Positions 10,335 to 20,556 of a stretch of 64,000 nt of DNA are shown piece by piece. The translations under genes and the position numbers were made by a program. The stretch's first letter is position 1. The number at the start of each line of letters is the position of its first letter. Below the pieces are notes generated by a model. The model saw only the letters and a list, made by a program, of their open reading frames with translations, did no database searches and had not been told where the DNA came from. The DNA is from Methylobacterium nodulans ORS 2060. Lineage in GTDB: Bacteria > Pseudomonadota > Alphaproteobacteria > Rhizobiales > Beijerinckiaceae. The stretch lies in the NCBI RefSeq assembly GCF_000022085.1, contig NC_011892.1, forward strand, positions 423,735-487,734. The letters are read 5' to 3'.

Positions 10335-10369
10335 AAAAAGGCCCCGAGGTGGGGACCTCGAGGCCTTTT
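10335..10369 (+). terminator. Rho-independent terminator after the RHH-like gene
   Basis: AAAAAGGCCCCGAGGT pairs with ACCTCGAGGCCTTTT across a GGGG loop with one mismatch. It ends in a short T run 14 bp past the stop codon. Confidence 0.8.
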
Positions 10370-10508
10370 GGATCTCATAGGGTGCTGGGGAGCACCTAGA
10401 AGACCGGATTAGCACCCTCCTTCTAGCGCCTCCCTCCTGCATCGTCAATGACGCCCGACTCGGGCGAACGGTCCCGCTTTGCCTCCCTCAAGGAGGTGTG
10501 GAGTGGAG

Positions 10509-11654
10509 ATGGTTCAGACCGGGAGCCGGCCGCTGACGCGCGCCGCTCTCGCAGGGAGGAGACGCGCCCTCGATGATGGGCGGACGGTGACGCGCAGGGA
10601 GTTGTCTGCATCCGCCCGGGAGGCCGCCAAGGCGCTTAGCCTGCGCCCGGCGTTGCGCCTGGTGCTCTCCGAGCTCGTCGCCGCGTGGGGCGAGCAGGCG
10701 TGGTCGCGCCTGATCGTGTGGCCCTCGAACGAGTACCTCGTGTCGCGGACTGGGCTATCTGAGCGCGCCGTGCGCTACGCATTGCGCGATCTCGTGGCCC
10801 TGGAGCTCATGACGCCGAAGGACTCCGCCAACGGCAAGCGCTACGCCATTCGGGCGCCAGACGGCGCGATCGTCGACGCGTTCGGGTTCGACCTGACGCC
10901 GCTCTATGCGCGACGGGGTGAATGGGCGACCGCGATCAAGGCGCGCGCCGAGGAACTCGAGCGCCGCCGCCGCGCCTTCGATCTGCTGACGATCCACCAG
11001 CGTGCCGTCGCCGAGGCGCTGCGCGCGCTCGCGAGCCGCTACCCCGAAACGCCAATCGCCGACCTCGCCGAGGTCCGGGCAAGCCTCGAAGCGTCCTCGC
11101 CCAGCCGCCGGGGCAGCGGCGATCCGACGTTCGTGCTCGAGGCTTGGGTCGAACTGCGCCAGATGGTCGAGGAACGCTTCTACGCAGCCGGCAATGACGG
11201 CAAGCCCTGCCGCCACAATGAAACAAACAACGGATCCCCCAGTGAGTCTTGGAGCAAAAGCTCACCGGGAACGGTTGGGGCCGTCCGCTACATCGAACGG
11301 CCGACCGTGGGTCTGCAGCCATCGCTGGTGATGGAAGCCTGCCCTGTGGTGCGCGATCTGGTGAGCGGGGAGATCCGCGAAGAGCACGACATTCTCGATG
11401 CCGGCCGGCAGCTGCGGGCCTCGATCGGGGCGCACCAGAGCGCGTGGGTCGAGGCGTGCAAGGCGCTGGGACCACATCAGGCGGCTCTCCTCGTGCTCAT
11501 CGTTGCGCAGCTCCACGACGATGATGTCTCGTCGGGCCAGAACCGGATTCGCAATCCAGGCGGTTACTTCCGGCGTCTCGTGCGCCTTGCTGCGGAAGAC
11601 CGCTACAGTCCCGAGGCTGAGCTCCTGGCCATGCGCCGACGCCGCCTGACATAG
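10509..11654 (+). CDS. repC: RepC-like plasmid replication initiator
   Basis: ATG 10509 gives 381 residues; AAGGAGG at 10490 and GTGGAG directly before the ATG are possible ribosome sites. The N-terminal half is a winged-helix initiator: LVAAWGEQAWSRLIVWPSNE, then the recognition-helix region TGLSERAVRYALRDLVALEL, then DSANGKRYAIR and FGFDLTPLYAR. This is the pattern of RepC from repABC replicons. A long coiled region follows, then a C-terminal helical part (RNPGGYFRRLVRLA). RepC initiates replication at an origin normally inside its own gene, in an AT-richer patch; such a patch is at 11214-11275. Unusually, repC lies about 3 kb upstream of repA-repB instead of directly after repB. Confidence 0.8.
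   Translation: MVQTGSRPLTRAALAGRRRALDDGRTVTRRELSASAREAAKALSLRPALRLVLSELVAAWGEQAWSRLIVWPSNEYLVSRTGLSERAVRYALRDLVALELMTPKDSANGKRYAIRAPDGAIVDAFGFDLTPLYARRGEWATAIKARAEELERRRRAFDLLTIHQRAVAEALRALASRYPETPIADLAEVRASLEASSPSRRGSGDPTFVLEAWVELRQMVEERFYAAGNDGKPCRHNETNNGSPSESWSKSSPGTVGAVRYIERPTVGLQPSLVMEACPVVRDLVSGEIREEHDILDAGRQLRASIGAHQSAWVEACKALGPHQAALLVLIVAQLHDDDVSSGQNRIRNPGGYFRRLVRLAAEDRYSPEAELLAMRRRRLT
11214..11275. other. AT-richer patch inside repC, candidate replication origin
   Basis: A stretch rich in A runs (CAATGAAACAAACAACGGA and on to GGAGCAAAAGC) interrupts otherwise ~70% GC coding sequence in the middle of repC. In repABC plasmids the origin maps to an AT-rich region within repC. The match is by position and composition only. 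Confidence 0.4.
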
Positions 11655-11659
11655 AGGCC

Positions 11660-14460
11660 ATGATGTCAGAAAAGATCGTTCAATATGTGATGGTGCTGCG
11701 TCGTTGATTTCCTGTGTACGTCACCTTGACCATTGGGAGCGGCTGGCCACCTTCTGGTGGCATCTCGGGGGCGCAGCCTACGGGGAGCCAGGCTCGGCCC
11801 CGCGGTCCGAACAGGGCGGCACGAGATGCACGCGCAGAATCGACTGCACGATCGTCTTCAGCGGCGTCCGCTGGCGAACGATCTGGGTCGCGACGGGCGA
11901 TGAGACCGAGCTCGGCGTTCGCGTCCTGACGACCGAGGCCGTTTTCAAGATCGCCCCGGTCGGCGGCCGGCCCGCGGCTCGTCACATCCCAGGTGAGCCT
12001 CCCGTCCCCTGCCCCGAAGCGAGCGATGCCAGGATCCGGTCCGTGGCCGCGCGAGCCGTCGCTGCCGTGACAACCCATGCGGCCGGCCTGCCCCGGGTCA
12101 CTGCGGTCCACGCTGCCGAGAGCGACCATGCCACGCTCGGCCACGCGGCGGTCCGCGGGAGCCGCCAACCGTCTCGGCTTGATAGAACCTTCGGGCGCAA
12201 GCATTGCGGTGACGCGGGCCACGCCCGCGCGGCGCGTGTGGCGGACCGCGGGGCCGTGGTTCTGGTGCGCCGAGGCCAATCTGTCCCTGGAGCCGTGCGC
12301 GACAGCGCGTCCTGGATCTCCGTCCTGAGCGGCGACACACGCGCGATCATTTCGGCTGCCGTGCCTGCCGCACGGTCAAGGAACTCCACGGCCTGCAACC
12401 TGGCGCGCCCTCAAGGGAGATCAGAAACCGCCGGGCCCATACCGCGAACGGACCGGCGCTCTACGCCTATCCAGCCGCGCCCCCGACGCTGCCGCCCGAG
12501 GCGGCCTCTCCTCATCCGATCCTCATCACCCCGTCGCCTGATCCTGAAAAGGGCTGATCCGATGAGCGCTTGTGGTGAGACGCCCTCCCCGCCGCGACCG
12601 ACGCGCCCGCGATGACGATCATCCTGGTCGCCCCGGTCGCGGTCGTTCCCGAGACCGTCGGCCGTTCCGTCCGGACAGACGAGGCGAAGGCTCGACCGGA
12701 AGCACCGCGGCCGAGGGGCACCTGCAGGCCCTTGGTGTGGTTGCGGCCGGAGCGGACCGCAACGGGGACCCGGCTGGCGGACGCCACCTCGCCGCGCTTG
12801 TGCGCTGGGCCAAGGCCGGGCGGTGGTGCGGGCCGTCGCAGCCTTCGGCCGCCGCGGCCGAGGTCTTCGCGGCTTTGACCGAGTACGGGCACGGGCCGCC
12901 CGCGGTGGCCCGGAGCCTTGGAGCAATACTGCGCCCAGGTAAGCCGCGCCCGTGGTGTGTCACCGTCTCCCCTGCCCCGGCCCGGACGTCCCGGGCCAGC
13001 GCGCCAACCTTGGATCAGCCTCACCTCCCTCGCCATCATGCACGATCCTGCCCGGCCGGAAGCCGCTTGGACGGGCGCAGGCGGCGGACCCAGCCTGTCA
13101 CCCCGCAGCGTTCGCGCGCTGCTCCTGTCCGACCACGTGCCCACGGCGGACAAGCCCGTCCGCTTTATCAGGCGCGCGGCCTGCACCGAGACCGATGGTG
13201 CCGTCACCCGCGCGCTGTTCGGCGATGCGGGCCGGGTGCTCCTGGCCGACCTGCGACCTGCTGTGGCTCACGGTGGAGATGAGGCAGACCGCGGCGGAGG
13301 CGATACGGGCTGAGGACGGGGCCTGCGACGAGCCTCATCCGGCGTCCTCTCCGGCGGCGTCTGCCGCTATGTCTGGGTCCGTCCGGGCCCAATGGACGGG
13401 GGCGCAACGCGCCCGGGCCGACGCGGCTCCCACATTGGCGACCCCCGCGCGCGTGCGGCGGGGGGCTGCGCGCTCTATCGGCGTTCGATGCCCAAAGCTG
13501 GGAGGCAGTGTCGTGCGTCGAGGCGAGTAGCTTCGACTTCGGGCGCGCCCGGCGGATCGCGAACACCCGAGATCGACCTGCGCTGGCCGCTCGCGCCGAA
13601 GCGCGCGAGGTCGGGAGTGATCGCTTGTCCTGCGCGGTCGCCGACCGGTGGCCGTGGCCCATTGCGCAGGATAGGGATCCACGTCCCGACTACGCGGATA
13701 GGCTCCCATCCGGCTGCATCCCGCCCGTACGATTGACTCCCGAGCGGGGCTGGTCCTCACGCATGGGGCCTGCTGACCTGCTTGCGTGAGCGGCGGATCT
13801 CGACGGGCGGAGCTGCTCGAGGGCCGGCGACGTGGTCCTGTCTCGGCTTCAGCAAAGGCGTCGACCATGATGAGTGTCGCGGATCAGACAGCGGCCGAGG
13901 CCACGGTTCCGCGTGCAAGGCTCCCCCCAGGAGCCGTTGCTCGTTCCGTGCCGATCGGACCTCCGGCCGGCAGCGGGATGTTGCCGGGTCGCGCCGTCGC
14001 CAACCGGAGCGCCGGGACGGCGAGGGCGCACCAGGGGCACTGGCGAGGAGCCGATGCCGGTGCCGCTCCCGGCGCGATCACGCGGCCGGGGCTGCGGTCC
14101 CGGCACGCGCCCCTGCCTCAGAGACATGTCGACCGCGGGTCAGGAGTGCGGCGGCCCGGTCGCACCGGCGATGGACGTCCCCTTCGGCGTGACGCGCCGC
14201 GCCGGCCGCGCGCAGCACGCACCTCGGACCCGCTTTGATCCAGGACGTCCGCAGGCGTGAGGGACGGGTTGGGTCCACCGCGGGGCCGCGCAGCCGCGTT
14301 CCGTCCCGAGGGGATCGCCGGCGCGATCCCTTGCCCACAATCGCCATCCGGCCGATGTGGCACCGGATGGTGTGCTTCTCACGCCGGATGGCCGACGCGC
14401 GAGGCGCTGTCACTGATTGCGTGTCACAGGGCAGGGGCCGGCGCGCCACCACGGGTCGTA
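11660..14460. other. About 2.8 kb without a convincing gene
   Basis: Between repC and repA all six frames are open for long stretches because GC is very high. None of the translations shows a family motif, a sensible start with a ribosome site, or a stable domain. The longest plus frame, 11704-12615, becomes arginine/proline low-complexity in its second half. Fragments such as the 12398-12000 minus start (EFLDRAAGTAAEMIARVSP) look protein-like, but only briefly. It may be decayed coding DNA or a structural spacer. Confidence 0.5.
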
Positions 14461-14468
14461 GGCGGCAC

Positions 14469-14485
14469 TTTGACAGCCGTGCAGA
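14469..14485 (+). repeat. 17-bp direct repeat flanking repA, copy 1
   Basis: TTTGACAGCCGTGCAGA occurs here, 177 bp before the repA start, and again exactly at 15869-15885 immediately after repA. It contains TTGACA, so it could hold a -35 box, or it could be a binding site for a partition protein. Confidence 0.7.
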
Positions 14486-14579
14486 TGGGCAAAAACTGCT
14501 GATTTGCCAGAGCGTAAGGGACGAACCTGGCGCGCTCGCGGGAGCGCCCGCGGAGGTAAGAGTCTGTTAACGGAAAACG

Positions 14580-14661
14580 AATTGCTCAAGCTTGGCAATC
14601 GGGCATAATTCCCGCTTGGAATCGGGAATGATCCCAAAAAGCGTTATTCGGGATTGCCAGC
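14580..14661. promoter_or_regulatory. Inverted-repeat-rich leader of repA
   Basis: ATTCCCG and CGGGAAT face each other across eight bases (CTTGGAAT). An outer, imperfect pair GGCAATCGGG / TTCGGGATTGCC encloses them. The GC drops here. This looks like the operator/promoter where RepA and RepB would repress their own operon. A canonical repABC parS (GTT-N4-GC-N4-AAC) was not found by eye. Confidence 0.5.
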
Positions 14662-15873
14662 ATGGACATGTCGGTGCCAGCCAGGGACGGGGAGGCCTTC
14701 AGCTTCCACGAGACCATCCTCCAGCAGGGAGAACTGATCTCGGACAAGCTGAACATGCTCCGTCTGGAGCATTATCCGCCCAATGCCATGAAGGGGCTGC
14801 GGCCGTTCTCGCTCGCCGAGGTCGCCTACTTTCTCGGTGTCACGCAATCCAACGTCAAGAAACTCCACCTTGAGGGCAAGGGGCCGACCCCCGCGACCTC
14901 GCCGTCCGGTCGGCGCTCCTACACCGCCGCGCAAATGTTGGAACTGCGCCACTATCTCGATCGCCACGGCCGCGCCGAGGTCAAGCAATACGTCCCGCAT
15001 CGCCGCCCCGGCGAGAAGATCCAGGTCGTCTCCGTCATCAACTTCAAGGGCGGCTCCGGCAAAACCACGACCGCCGCGCACTTGGCCCAGCATCTTGCGC
15101 TGACCGGGCATCGCGTTTTGGCAATCGACCTGGATCCGCAGGCCTCGCTCTCCGCCCTGCACGGGATCCAGCCCGAGCTGGACAAGGTGCCCTCGATCTA
15201 CGACGCGCTGCGATATGACACGGCGCGCAAACCCATCAGCGAGGTGATCCAGCCCACCAACTTTCCTGGGCTCGACGTTATTCCTGCCAATCTGGAACTC
15301 CAAGAGTACGAGTACGACACCCCGCTCGAGGCATCGAACAACAACCCCGAGGGCAAGCTGTTTTTCACGCGGATCACCAATGCTCTCAAGGAGGTCGATG
15401 AGCGCTATGACGTGGTCGTAATCGACTGCCCGCCCCAGCTCGGTTACCTGACCTTGACCGCCCTGACAGCGTCGACCTCGGTCATCATCACCATCCATCC
15501 GCAGATGCTGGACGTGATGTCGATGGCGCAGTTTCTCCTGATGCTGGGTGGCATCCTCAAATCGATCACCGATGCGGGCGCCGCAGTGAACCTGAAATGG
15601 TTCCGGTATCTCGTCACCCGCTACGAGCCGACCGACGGCCCCCAGGCCCAGATGGTCGGCTTCATGCATGTCCTGTTCCCCAAGCAGATGCTCAAAAACC
15701 AGATGCTCAAGTCCACGGCCATCTCGGACGCCGGCATCACCAACCAGTCGCTCTACGAGGTGGAGCGGGGACAGATGATCCGCTCCACCTATGACCGCGC
15801 CCTTGAGTCCATGAATGCGGTCAACGAGGAGATTACCAGCCTCATCCATCAGACCTGGGGGCGCCGGGTTTGA
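14662..15873 (+). CDS. repA: RepA, ParA-type plasmid partition ATPase
   Basis: The product is 403 residues. The N-terminal ~110 residues include a MerR-like helix-turn-helix (SLAEVAYFLGVTQSNVKKL) for operator binding. A ParA ATPase domain follows, with the deviant Walker A INFKGGSGKTTTAAHLAQHL, Walker A' LAIDLDPQASLSALHG, and Walker B-like VVVIDCPPQLGYLTLTAL. Length and order match RepA of repABC replicons, where it drives plasmid segregation and autorepresses the operon. repB follows after 54 bp. ATG 14662 has no strong ribosome site; ATG 14668 in the same frame is an alternative. Confidence 0.93.
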   Translation: MDMSVPARDGEAFSFHETILQQGELISDKLNMLRLEHYPPNAMKGLRPFSLAEVAYFLGVTQSNVKKLHLEGKGPTPATSPSGRRSYTAAQMLELRHYLDRHGRAEVKQYVPHRRPGEKIQVVSVINFKGGSGKTTTAAHLAQHLALTGHRVLAIDLDPQASLSALHGIQPELDKVPSIYDALRYDTARKPISEVIQPTNFPGLDVIPANLELQEYEYDTPLEASNNNPEGKLFFTRITNALKEVDERYDVVVIDCPPQLGYLTLTALTASTSVIITIHPQMLDVMSMAQFLLMLGGILKSITDAGAAVNLKWFRYLVTRYEPTDGPQAQMVGFMHVLFPKQMLKNQMLKSTAISDAGITNQSLYEVERGQMIRSTYDRALESMNAVNEEITSLIHQTWGRRV

Positions 15874-15885
15874 CAGCCGTGCAGA
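15869..15885 (+). repeat. 17-bp direct repeat flanking repA, copy 2
   Basis: TTTGACAGCCGTGCAGA, identical to 14469-14485. It overlaps the repA stop region and lies 43 bp before the repB start. Confidence 0.7.
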
Positions 15886-15927
15886 ATGGAATTTTCCATC
15901 GCTCTCACAACGCGTTAGGAGCCTAGC

Positions 15928-16866
15928 GTGCGCAAGAACCTGCTAGCCAATGTCCTCGACACGCCGAGCGAGCCGCGCACCGATTATGCCCGGCGCGGTG
16001 CGTCCCGATCGATGCGGATGTCGATCGATGAGATGGCGGAGAATGCCAAGCGGATGATCGACGGCGAGGTTATCGTCAGCCTCGATCCATCCCTGATCGA
16101 CGCGTCCTTCGTCTCCGACCGCCTGACGGATGACGAAGTGGAGTTCGCACAGCTGAAAGCGGCGATCGAGGCCCATGGCCAGGCGACCCCGATCCTGGTG
16201 CGCCCCATCGAGAACGGTCGATACATGGTGGTGTTCGGGCACCGACGGCTGCGCGCCGCCCGGGAGCTCGGCCGGCCGGTGAAGGCGGTCGTCCGGCAGC
16301 TCGAAGAGATCGCGCATATCCTGGCCCAGGGGCAGGAGAACACGGCGCGCGCGAACCTCTCCTTCATCGAGAAGGCGCTCTTCGCCCAAAAGCTCCTCGC
16401 GATGGGGCAGTCCAAGGCCACCATCAAATCGGCGCTGACCCTCGATGATACGCTGCTCTCACGCATGCTGTCTGTGGTGGAGACGATCCCGCCTCCCGTC
16501 CTTGAGGCCATCGGCGCCGCACGGACGGTCGGCCGTGATCGGTGGGAGGAGCTCAAAAAGCTGCTCGCGCATCCCGCGAAGGCGGCGCTTGCGGCGGAGG
16601 TCATTCAGTCCGACGTGTTTCTGAGCAAAGAGGGGGCCGAGCGGTTCACTCATCTGTGCGCTCAGGTGAAATCCGGCCGGAGGGCCGCTCGCAAACCGGC
16701 GGAGCCGGAACGGTGGAGCGGGGAGGGCATCCAGGCCCGCTTCCGCAAATCCGGAAAGACCTTCAGCCTCTCGCTGTCGTCGGCCGACGCCGGCGAGTTT
16801 GGCGCCTATCTCGCGGCGCAGCTCGGACAGCTCTACGACGCGTTCAAGAAGGAGAAAGCGCGCTGA
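15928..16866 (+). CDS. repB: RepB, ParB-type partition protein
   Basis: GTG 15928 follows a TTAGGAG ribosome site and gives 312 residues. The ParB/Srx-like nuclease fold domain is visible as LKAAIEAHGQATPILVRPIE, then YMVVFGHRRLRAARELGRPV, with the ENTARANLSFIEKALFAQKL box. A helix-turn-helix region follows (SKATIKSALTLDDTLLSRML). The C-terminal part (RFRKSGKTFSLSLSSADAGE) is typical of RepB from repABC plasmids. It binds a centromere-like site and works with RepA. No repC follows it, which is the odd point of this replicon. Confidence 0.92.
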   Translation: MRKNLLANVLDTPSEPRTDYARRGASRSMRMSIDEMAENAKRMIDGEVIVSLDPSLIDASFVSDRLTDDEVEFAQLKAAIEAHGQATPILVRPIENGRYMVVFGHRRLRAARELGRPVKAVVRQLEEIAHILAQGQENTARANLSFIEKALFAQKLLAMGQSKATIKSALTLDDTLLSRMLSVVETIPPPVLEAIGAARTVGRDRWEELKKLLAHPAKAALAAEVIQSDVFLSKEGAERFTHLCAQVKSGRRAARKPAEPERWSGEGIQARFRKSGKTFSLSLSSADAGEFGAYLAAQLGQLYDAFKKEKAR

Positions 16867-17699
16867 CCGGCGGCGTGCATCGTCCCTCGCCACCGCGCCG
16901 ACGCATCGGTCAAATGCCCCCAGATCGATCGTCCTGGAAGCCTTTCTCGTGATTGGCGACCTGGGGGAGCACATTTTCCGCCCGTCGCCGTCGAGTGTCG
17001 GACGCCGATCCGGCGCGGATGTGCTTTGCTCGCGTGACGGCACCGACGATGCACCAGGCGTACCCACCCGACGCCCTTCAGACGGCGAACGATACGCGTG
17101 CCGCCGTGGCCGCCCACCGCGCAAGGCGGGCCAGTCCTTCAGACATGACGCGCATCAGGGGACGGTGCTGCTGTGAGCAACAGAAGCCTGGGGCAAGTTC
17201 GGGCTCACCGACCGCGCCTATCAGTGCGGAACGCCCTGCTGACCTGCCTGCCGGACATACCACTGATCCCCGGCCCCGATCTGACCTGTTTTGCGTCGCG
17301 CGCAGAGCCGACGCTGCGCGCCGCGGCCTGTCCGAGGCGACGCTGCGCCGGCATCCCCAGATCCTGGTTCAGGCAGGACTGGTCCTTCGCCGTGATAACC
17401 CGAACGGGCAGCGATCGGTGCGGCGCGGCAGAGGAGGGGAGGGGAGATCGAGCAGACGTTCGGGCCTGACCGGACGCCCTTGGTCACCTGCGGAGGAGAA
17501 CGAAGACCTCGCGGACAAAGCGCGTCGTCGGCATCGTACCGCACCACTCGCCCGCGATCGGATCTCCCGTCTCTAATGCAACATCGCGAAGCTGATCGCG
17601 GTTGACCGTGCGTGCCCGTGCATGCGTCTGAAGTGCTTGCGCATCGCACGGCCGAGAGACAGGTGGGGCGGCCTGCCCCGACACGGCGCGCCGTACGCG
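16867..17699. other. About 830 bp without a recognised gene
   Basis: Several overlapping open frames exist, but none carries a motif, and codon usage looks like high-GC noise. The stretch ends at the truncated IS6-like copy. Confidence 0.4.
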
Positions 17700-18248
17700 A
17701 CCAGGAGCAGCAGGCGCTTATCCGGATCCGGGGTCAGTGGCGCTCCCTGGCTGGGCCATCGACAAGCCCGGCGAGCCGGTCGACTTCCTCCTCACCGCCC
17801 ACCGCGACCTGGACGCCGCCAAGCGCTTCTGCCGCAAGATGCTCTCGGCCGAGCCACTGCTTGCCCCCGACCGGATTGGCACGGACGGGGCTGGTCTCGA
17901 CCCGCCGGCCCTCGCCGATAGCCATGAGGAGGGCCTGCTGCCCCGCGCGCCCACGCACTCCGTGACCAAGCCCCTGCAGCATGGGATCGAAAGCGACCAT
18001 TTCCGGGTGAAAACGCCGATGCCGCGGGTCGGGGGCTTCCGCTCATTCAACACGGCGCAGCGCACGATCCAGGGCTTCGAGGCGATGTTGTGGCTGCGCA
18101 AGGGCATCGGGTTCGCCGGAGCATGGACCATGCGCGAGCAGAACCAGCTGCTGGCCTCCTGCTTTGGGCTTCCTATCGCGAACAAAACGTGAAAGCGGGG
18201 CAGCAAAGCCCCTTCTGCGGCTTGTCTCCGAGTTTGCGACACGCCCCT
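17700..18248 (+). mobile_element. IS6-like element, right part only
   Basis: The sequence resumes the transposase at IRGQWRSLAG and ends at an inverted-repeat half GTTTGCGACACGCCCC (18233-18248) matching the right end of the 6285-7181 copy. The left end and first third are missing; the junction near 17690 marks a deletion. Confidence 0.7.
17737..18192 (+). pseudogene. IS6-family transposase, C-terminal fragment
   Basis: This is an open frame of ~150 codons: AIDKPGEPVDFLLTAHRD, DRIGTDGAG, then FRSFNTAQRTIQGFEAMLWL and REQNQLLAS. It is better preserved than the 6374 copy and shows what that copy lost (the FRSFNTAQRT block). The start is missing, with a frameshift just before 17745. Confidence 0.75.
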
Positions 18249-18521
18249 CGCGCGCGAAGCCCCGCTTGTTCCTCGTCCCCCCACGTAGCTGTGAAGCGGC
18301 GCAGCGATCGCGTACGCATAGCCGTTCCACGGCTCATCAGGAAGTCCGGCGAATCGCGTTCTGACAGGATGGTCGCGTTCAGCCGCGGTCTGACCTGCTT
18401 GCCCTGTCGCCGGACGGGAGACGGAGCGATACAGCCGCTCACGAGGATGTCTCCGAGGCAGGATCCCCGGCAGTGGAGCAGGGATCGAAGGGCTGGATGA
18501 CCAAACCAAACCGGCAGTCCT

Positions 18522-19180
18522 TCAGGGTCGACTCCAGAAAGGTCTCAGGGCTACGGCCGGCGTCACGCACCTGAACGCACAGGCGGCACGCCTCGAGACC
18601 GGCACGAACTCCGGTGTCTCGCACGTGCCCGTCAGCGCGACTGACGCGATCGCACCAAGCCGCGCAGCGCCCTCCAGAGATGCTTGAGGGTCTCTGGCTG
18701 GAGCAGGCCCCAGTAGTAGGGGAGGGGGGTCTCTGTCGGAGCAGCGGCCGAGCATGGCGATGATCGGGGCGAGAGCGGTGTTGAGCGCCCGGGCCGGTGC
18801 AGAAACCCCGCGATCGGCCAGGGCCGCATCGATCGCCGTGACGGTGATCCGGAGCGGCGGGGTGAGCAGATCGGCGAGGTCGACGGCCGCGATCTCGGCG
18901 TCGCGCCCGAAGGGGGCGGCCAGCGCGGTGCGGCGGGAGCACAAGAACGGCGCGGCAGGGTCCTGGATGACCAGGGCCAGTTGAGGCAGGCGCCGAAGAC
19001 GAGCCGCTCGATGGCCTGGGCGTGCCACTCCGGGTCGGTCGCGACATGAGTGCAACCCTGGGCCAGGTCCTCGCGCAGGAGCCAGACCTGCCGCCCGTCC
19101 GGGATCGTCACGCCGATCGGCCAGGTCGCCGCCCCACGCTTGCGGGTGGTGGCGTCACGGTAAGAACGGCAGCACGCGAT
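18522..19180 (-). pseudogene. Decayed gene of unknown function
   Basis: A minus-strand reading beginning near 19180 (IGVTIPDGRQVWLLREDLAQ then GCTHVATDPEWHAQAIERLV) looks like real protein, then shifts frame near 19010. It continues as QLALVIQDPAAPFLCSRRTA and LADLLTPPLRITVTAIDAAL to about 18522. It directly abuts the truncated IS481-type transposase. No family was recognised. Confidence 0.4.
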
Positions 19181-19776
19181 CATTGAGCAGGTCGGCCGCG
19201 GTCAGGGCCGTCTTGCGGTCGGAGAGCTGGGCAACGGCCACCTTGGTGTCGGTGTCGAGGAAGGTCTGCTGATAGCTGCGCCCGCCCCCCTTCATCGTGC
19301 CAGCGTAGAAGGTGTCCTGCGCTCCGCAATCGCCCGGGCACGCGCTCTCGAACTCGCCGTGGGTCTCCGTCTCGGCCTTCTCCAGGGCGGCCAGTTGGCT
19401 CTCGGTGAGGACCAGCCCGTCCTGGGCGACCTTGGCCTTGAGCGCCCTGAGCCGCTTCTTCATCGTTTCCAGATCATGGCGCTGCCAGACCCCGCGCACG
19501 CGCCCGAAGGCCGGCTGCTCCAGCGCGAGCTCGACGATCAGCGCCTCCGGCGCGGGGCGGTTCTTCAGGAGCGGCTTGCGCCGGCGCAGGTCCTGCAGCG
19601 CCACCTCGCCGCCGGTCGCGTAGAGCTCGCGGAAGCGGCAGAAGCTGTCGCGCGAGTAGCCCATCAGCTTGCAGGCTTGGCTGACGTTGCCGAGCTGCTT
19701 GGCCAGCTCCAGCAGGCCGACCTTGGCCCGGATGACCTTCCGCTCCTTCGTCAGGGCCGGTGTCCTCTCGAACGCC
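19155..19776 (-). pseudogene. Second IS481-type transposase, truncated and internally deleted
   Basis: The minus-strand protein begins around [20 protein letters not shown], then has the HTH line [58 protein letters not shown] and the DDE segment [21 protein letters not shown] stretch of about 20 residues normally present before GVWQRHD is missing, and the frame stops at PFLP near 19155, before the rest of the catalytic core. It is a different IS481 subgroup from the 3403 element. Confidence 0.75.
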
Positions 19777-19865
19777 GAGGCCGGGCGCTGCGCACCCCGA
19801 CCACTGCGCGCCCGGCCTCGGCTCGCGCCTCAGCTTCGCGACACCGTCCGTCAGATCAAGTCCTG

Positions 19866-20515
19866 ACTACTGCAGTTTCATAGATACCGATGTCGCATAC
19901 TCATCCCTGCCGGCGACATTCCGGAGCTACCTCGAGACGACGCTCGGGCTGAGCAGCACATTCCCGACCAGCATCTTTGCCGCGACTCAGACGAACTCAG
20001 TTACCGTGACCGCGTCGGCCGGCGCCCAGCTAACTGGCATCAACTTCACCGACGGGGCCGGTGGCGCGCTCACCGGCGATCCGGCAACGGATGACAGCGG
20101 GCTCGATACCGTCGATGGCAAAAGCATCCTGCTCGTTGCGGATGGCGCCGATACCGTGATCGGCAAATACGGCAGCGATGACAACGGGAGTCTCGACGCG
20201 ATCGCCTTCGTCATCCGCAAGACAGACGTCTTCAATACTGACAAGACGAGCGATCAGGTGACATTCCACCTGGTCACCTACGTGCCGATCTTTCATGGCC
20301 ACTCGGCCGACCCGGACGGGCACCGCGGCCTTCGGGTACAGTTTCGGCGCCGACGACCGAACGACGTTCTCGGCCACGAATTCCGATTTCGTCGACTCTG
20401 ACAGCAGCCGAGCGGGCACGCAACTTGGTCTAAGTGGCACGGTCGGCACCGGCCCGAACGCCACCATTACAAATGCCCACGTCGACTGGGCCTCCGAGAG
20501 TACCAGCAGTAGGGC
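19866..20515 (+). pseudogene. Fragment of a large RTX/T1SS-143-type repeat protein
   Basis: Open reading from about 19866 gives one repeat-like unit: TVTASAGAQLTGINFTDG, DDSGLDTVDGKSILLVADG, ADTVIGKYGSDDNGSLDAIA and DQVTFHLVTYVPIFHG. This matches the pattern of DUF5801/T1SS-143 domains of giant secreted adhesins. The frame shifts near 20300 (next part ATNSDFVDSDSSRAGTQLGL) and ends in unrelated sequence around 20515. Both ends are missing, so it is a relic next to IS debris. Confidence 0.55.
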
Positions 20516-20556
20516 GGGCCGTGTGGCCCACCGCATTGCAGAACCAGCGTGGCGGT

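Noticed and set aside
11704..12615. 303-codon plus-strand frame between repC and repA
   Set aside because: No start signal, no recognised domain, and an Arg/Pro/Ser low-complexity second half; left as unassigned.
18522..19180. Continuation of the IS481 transposase
   Set aside because: The translated blocks do not match the rest of an IS481 catalytic domain; treated as a separate decayed gene.
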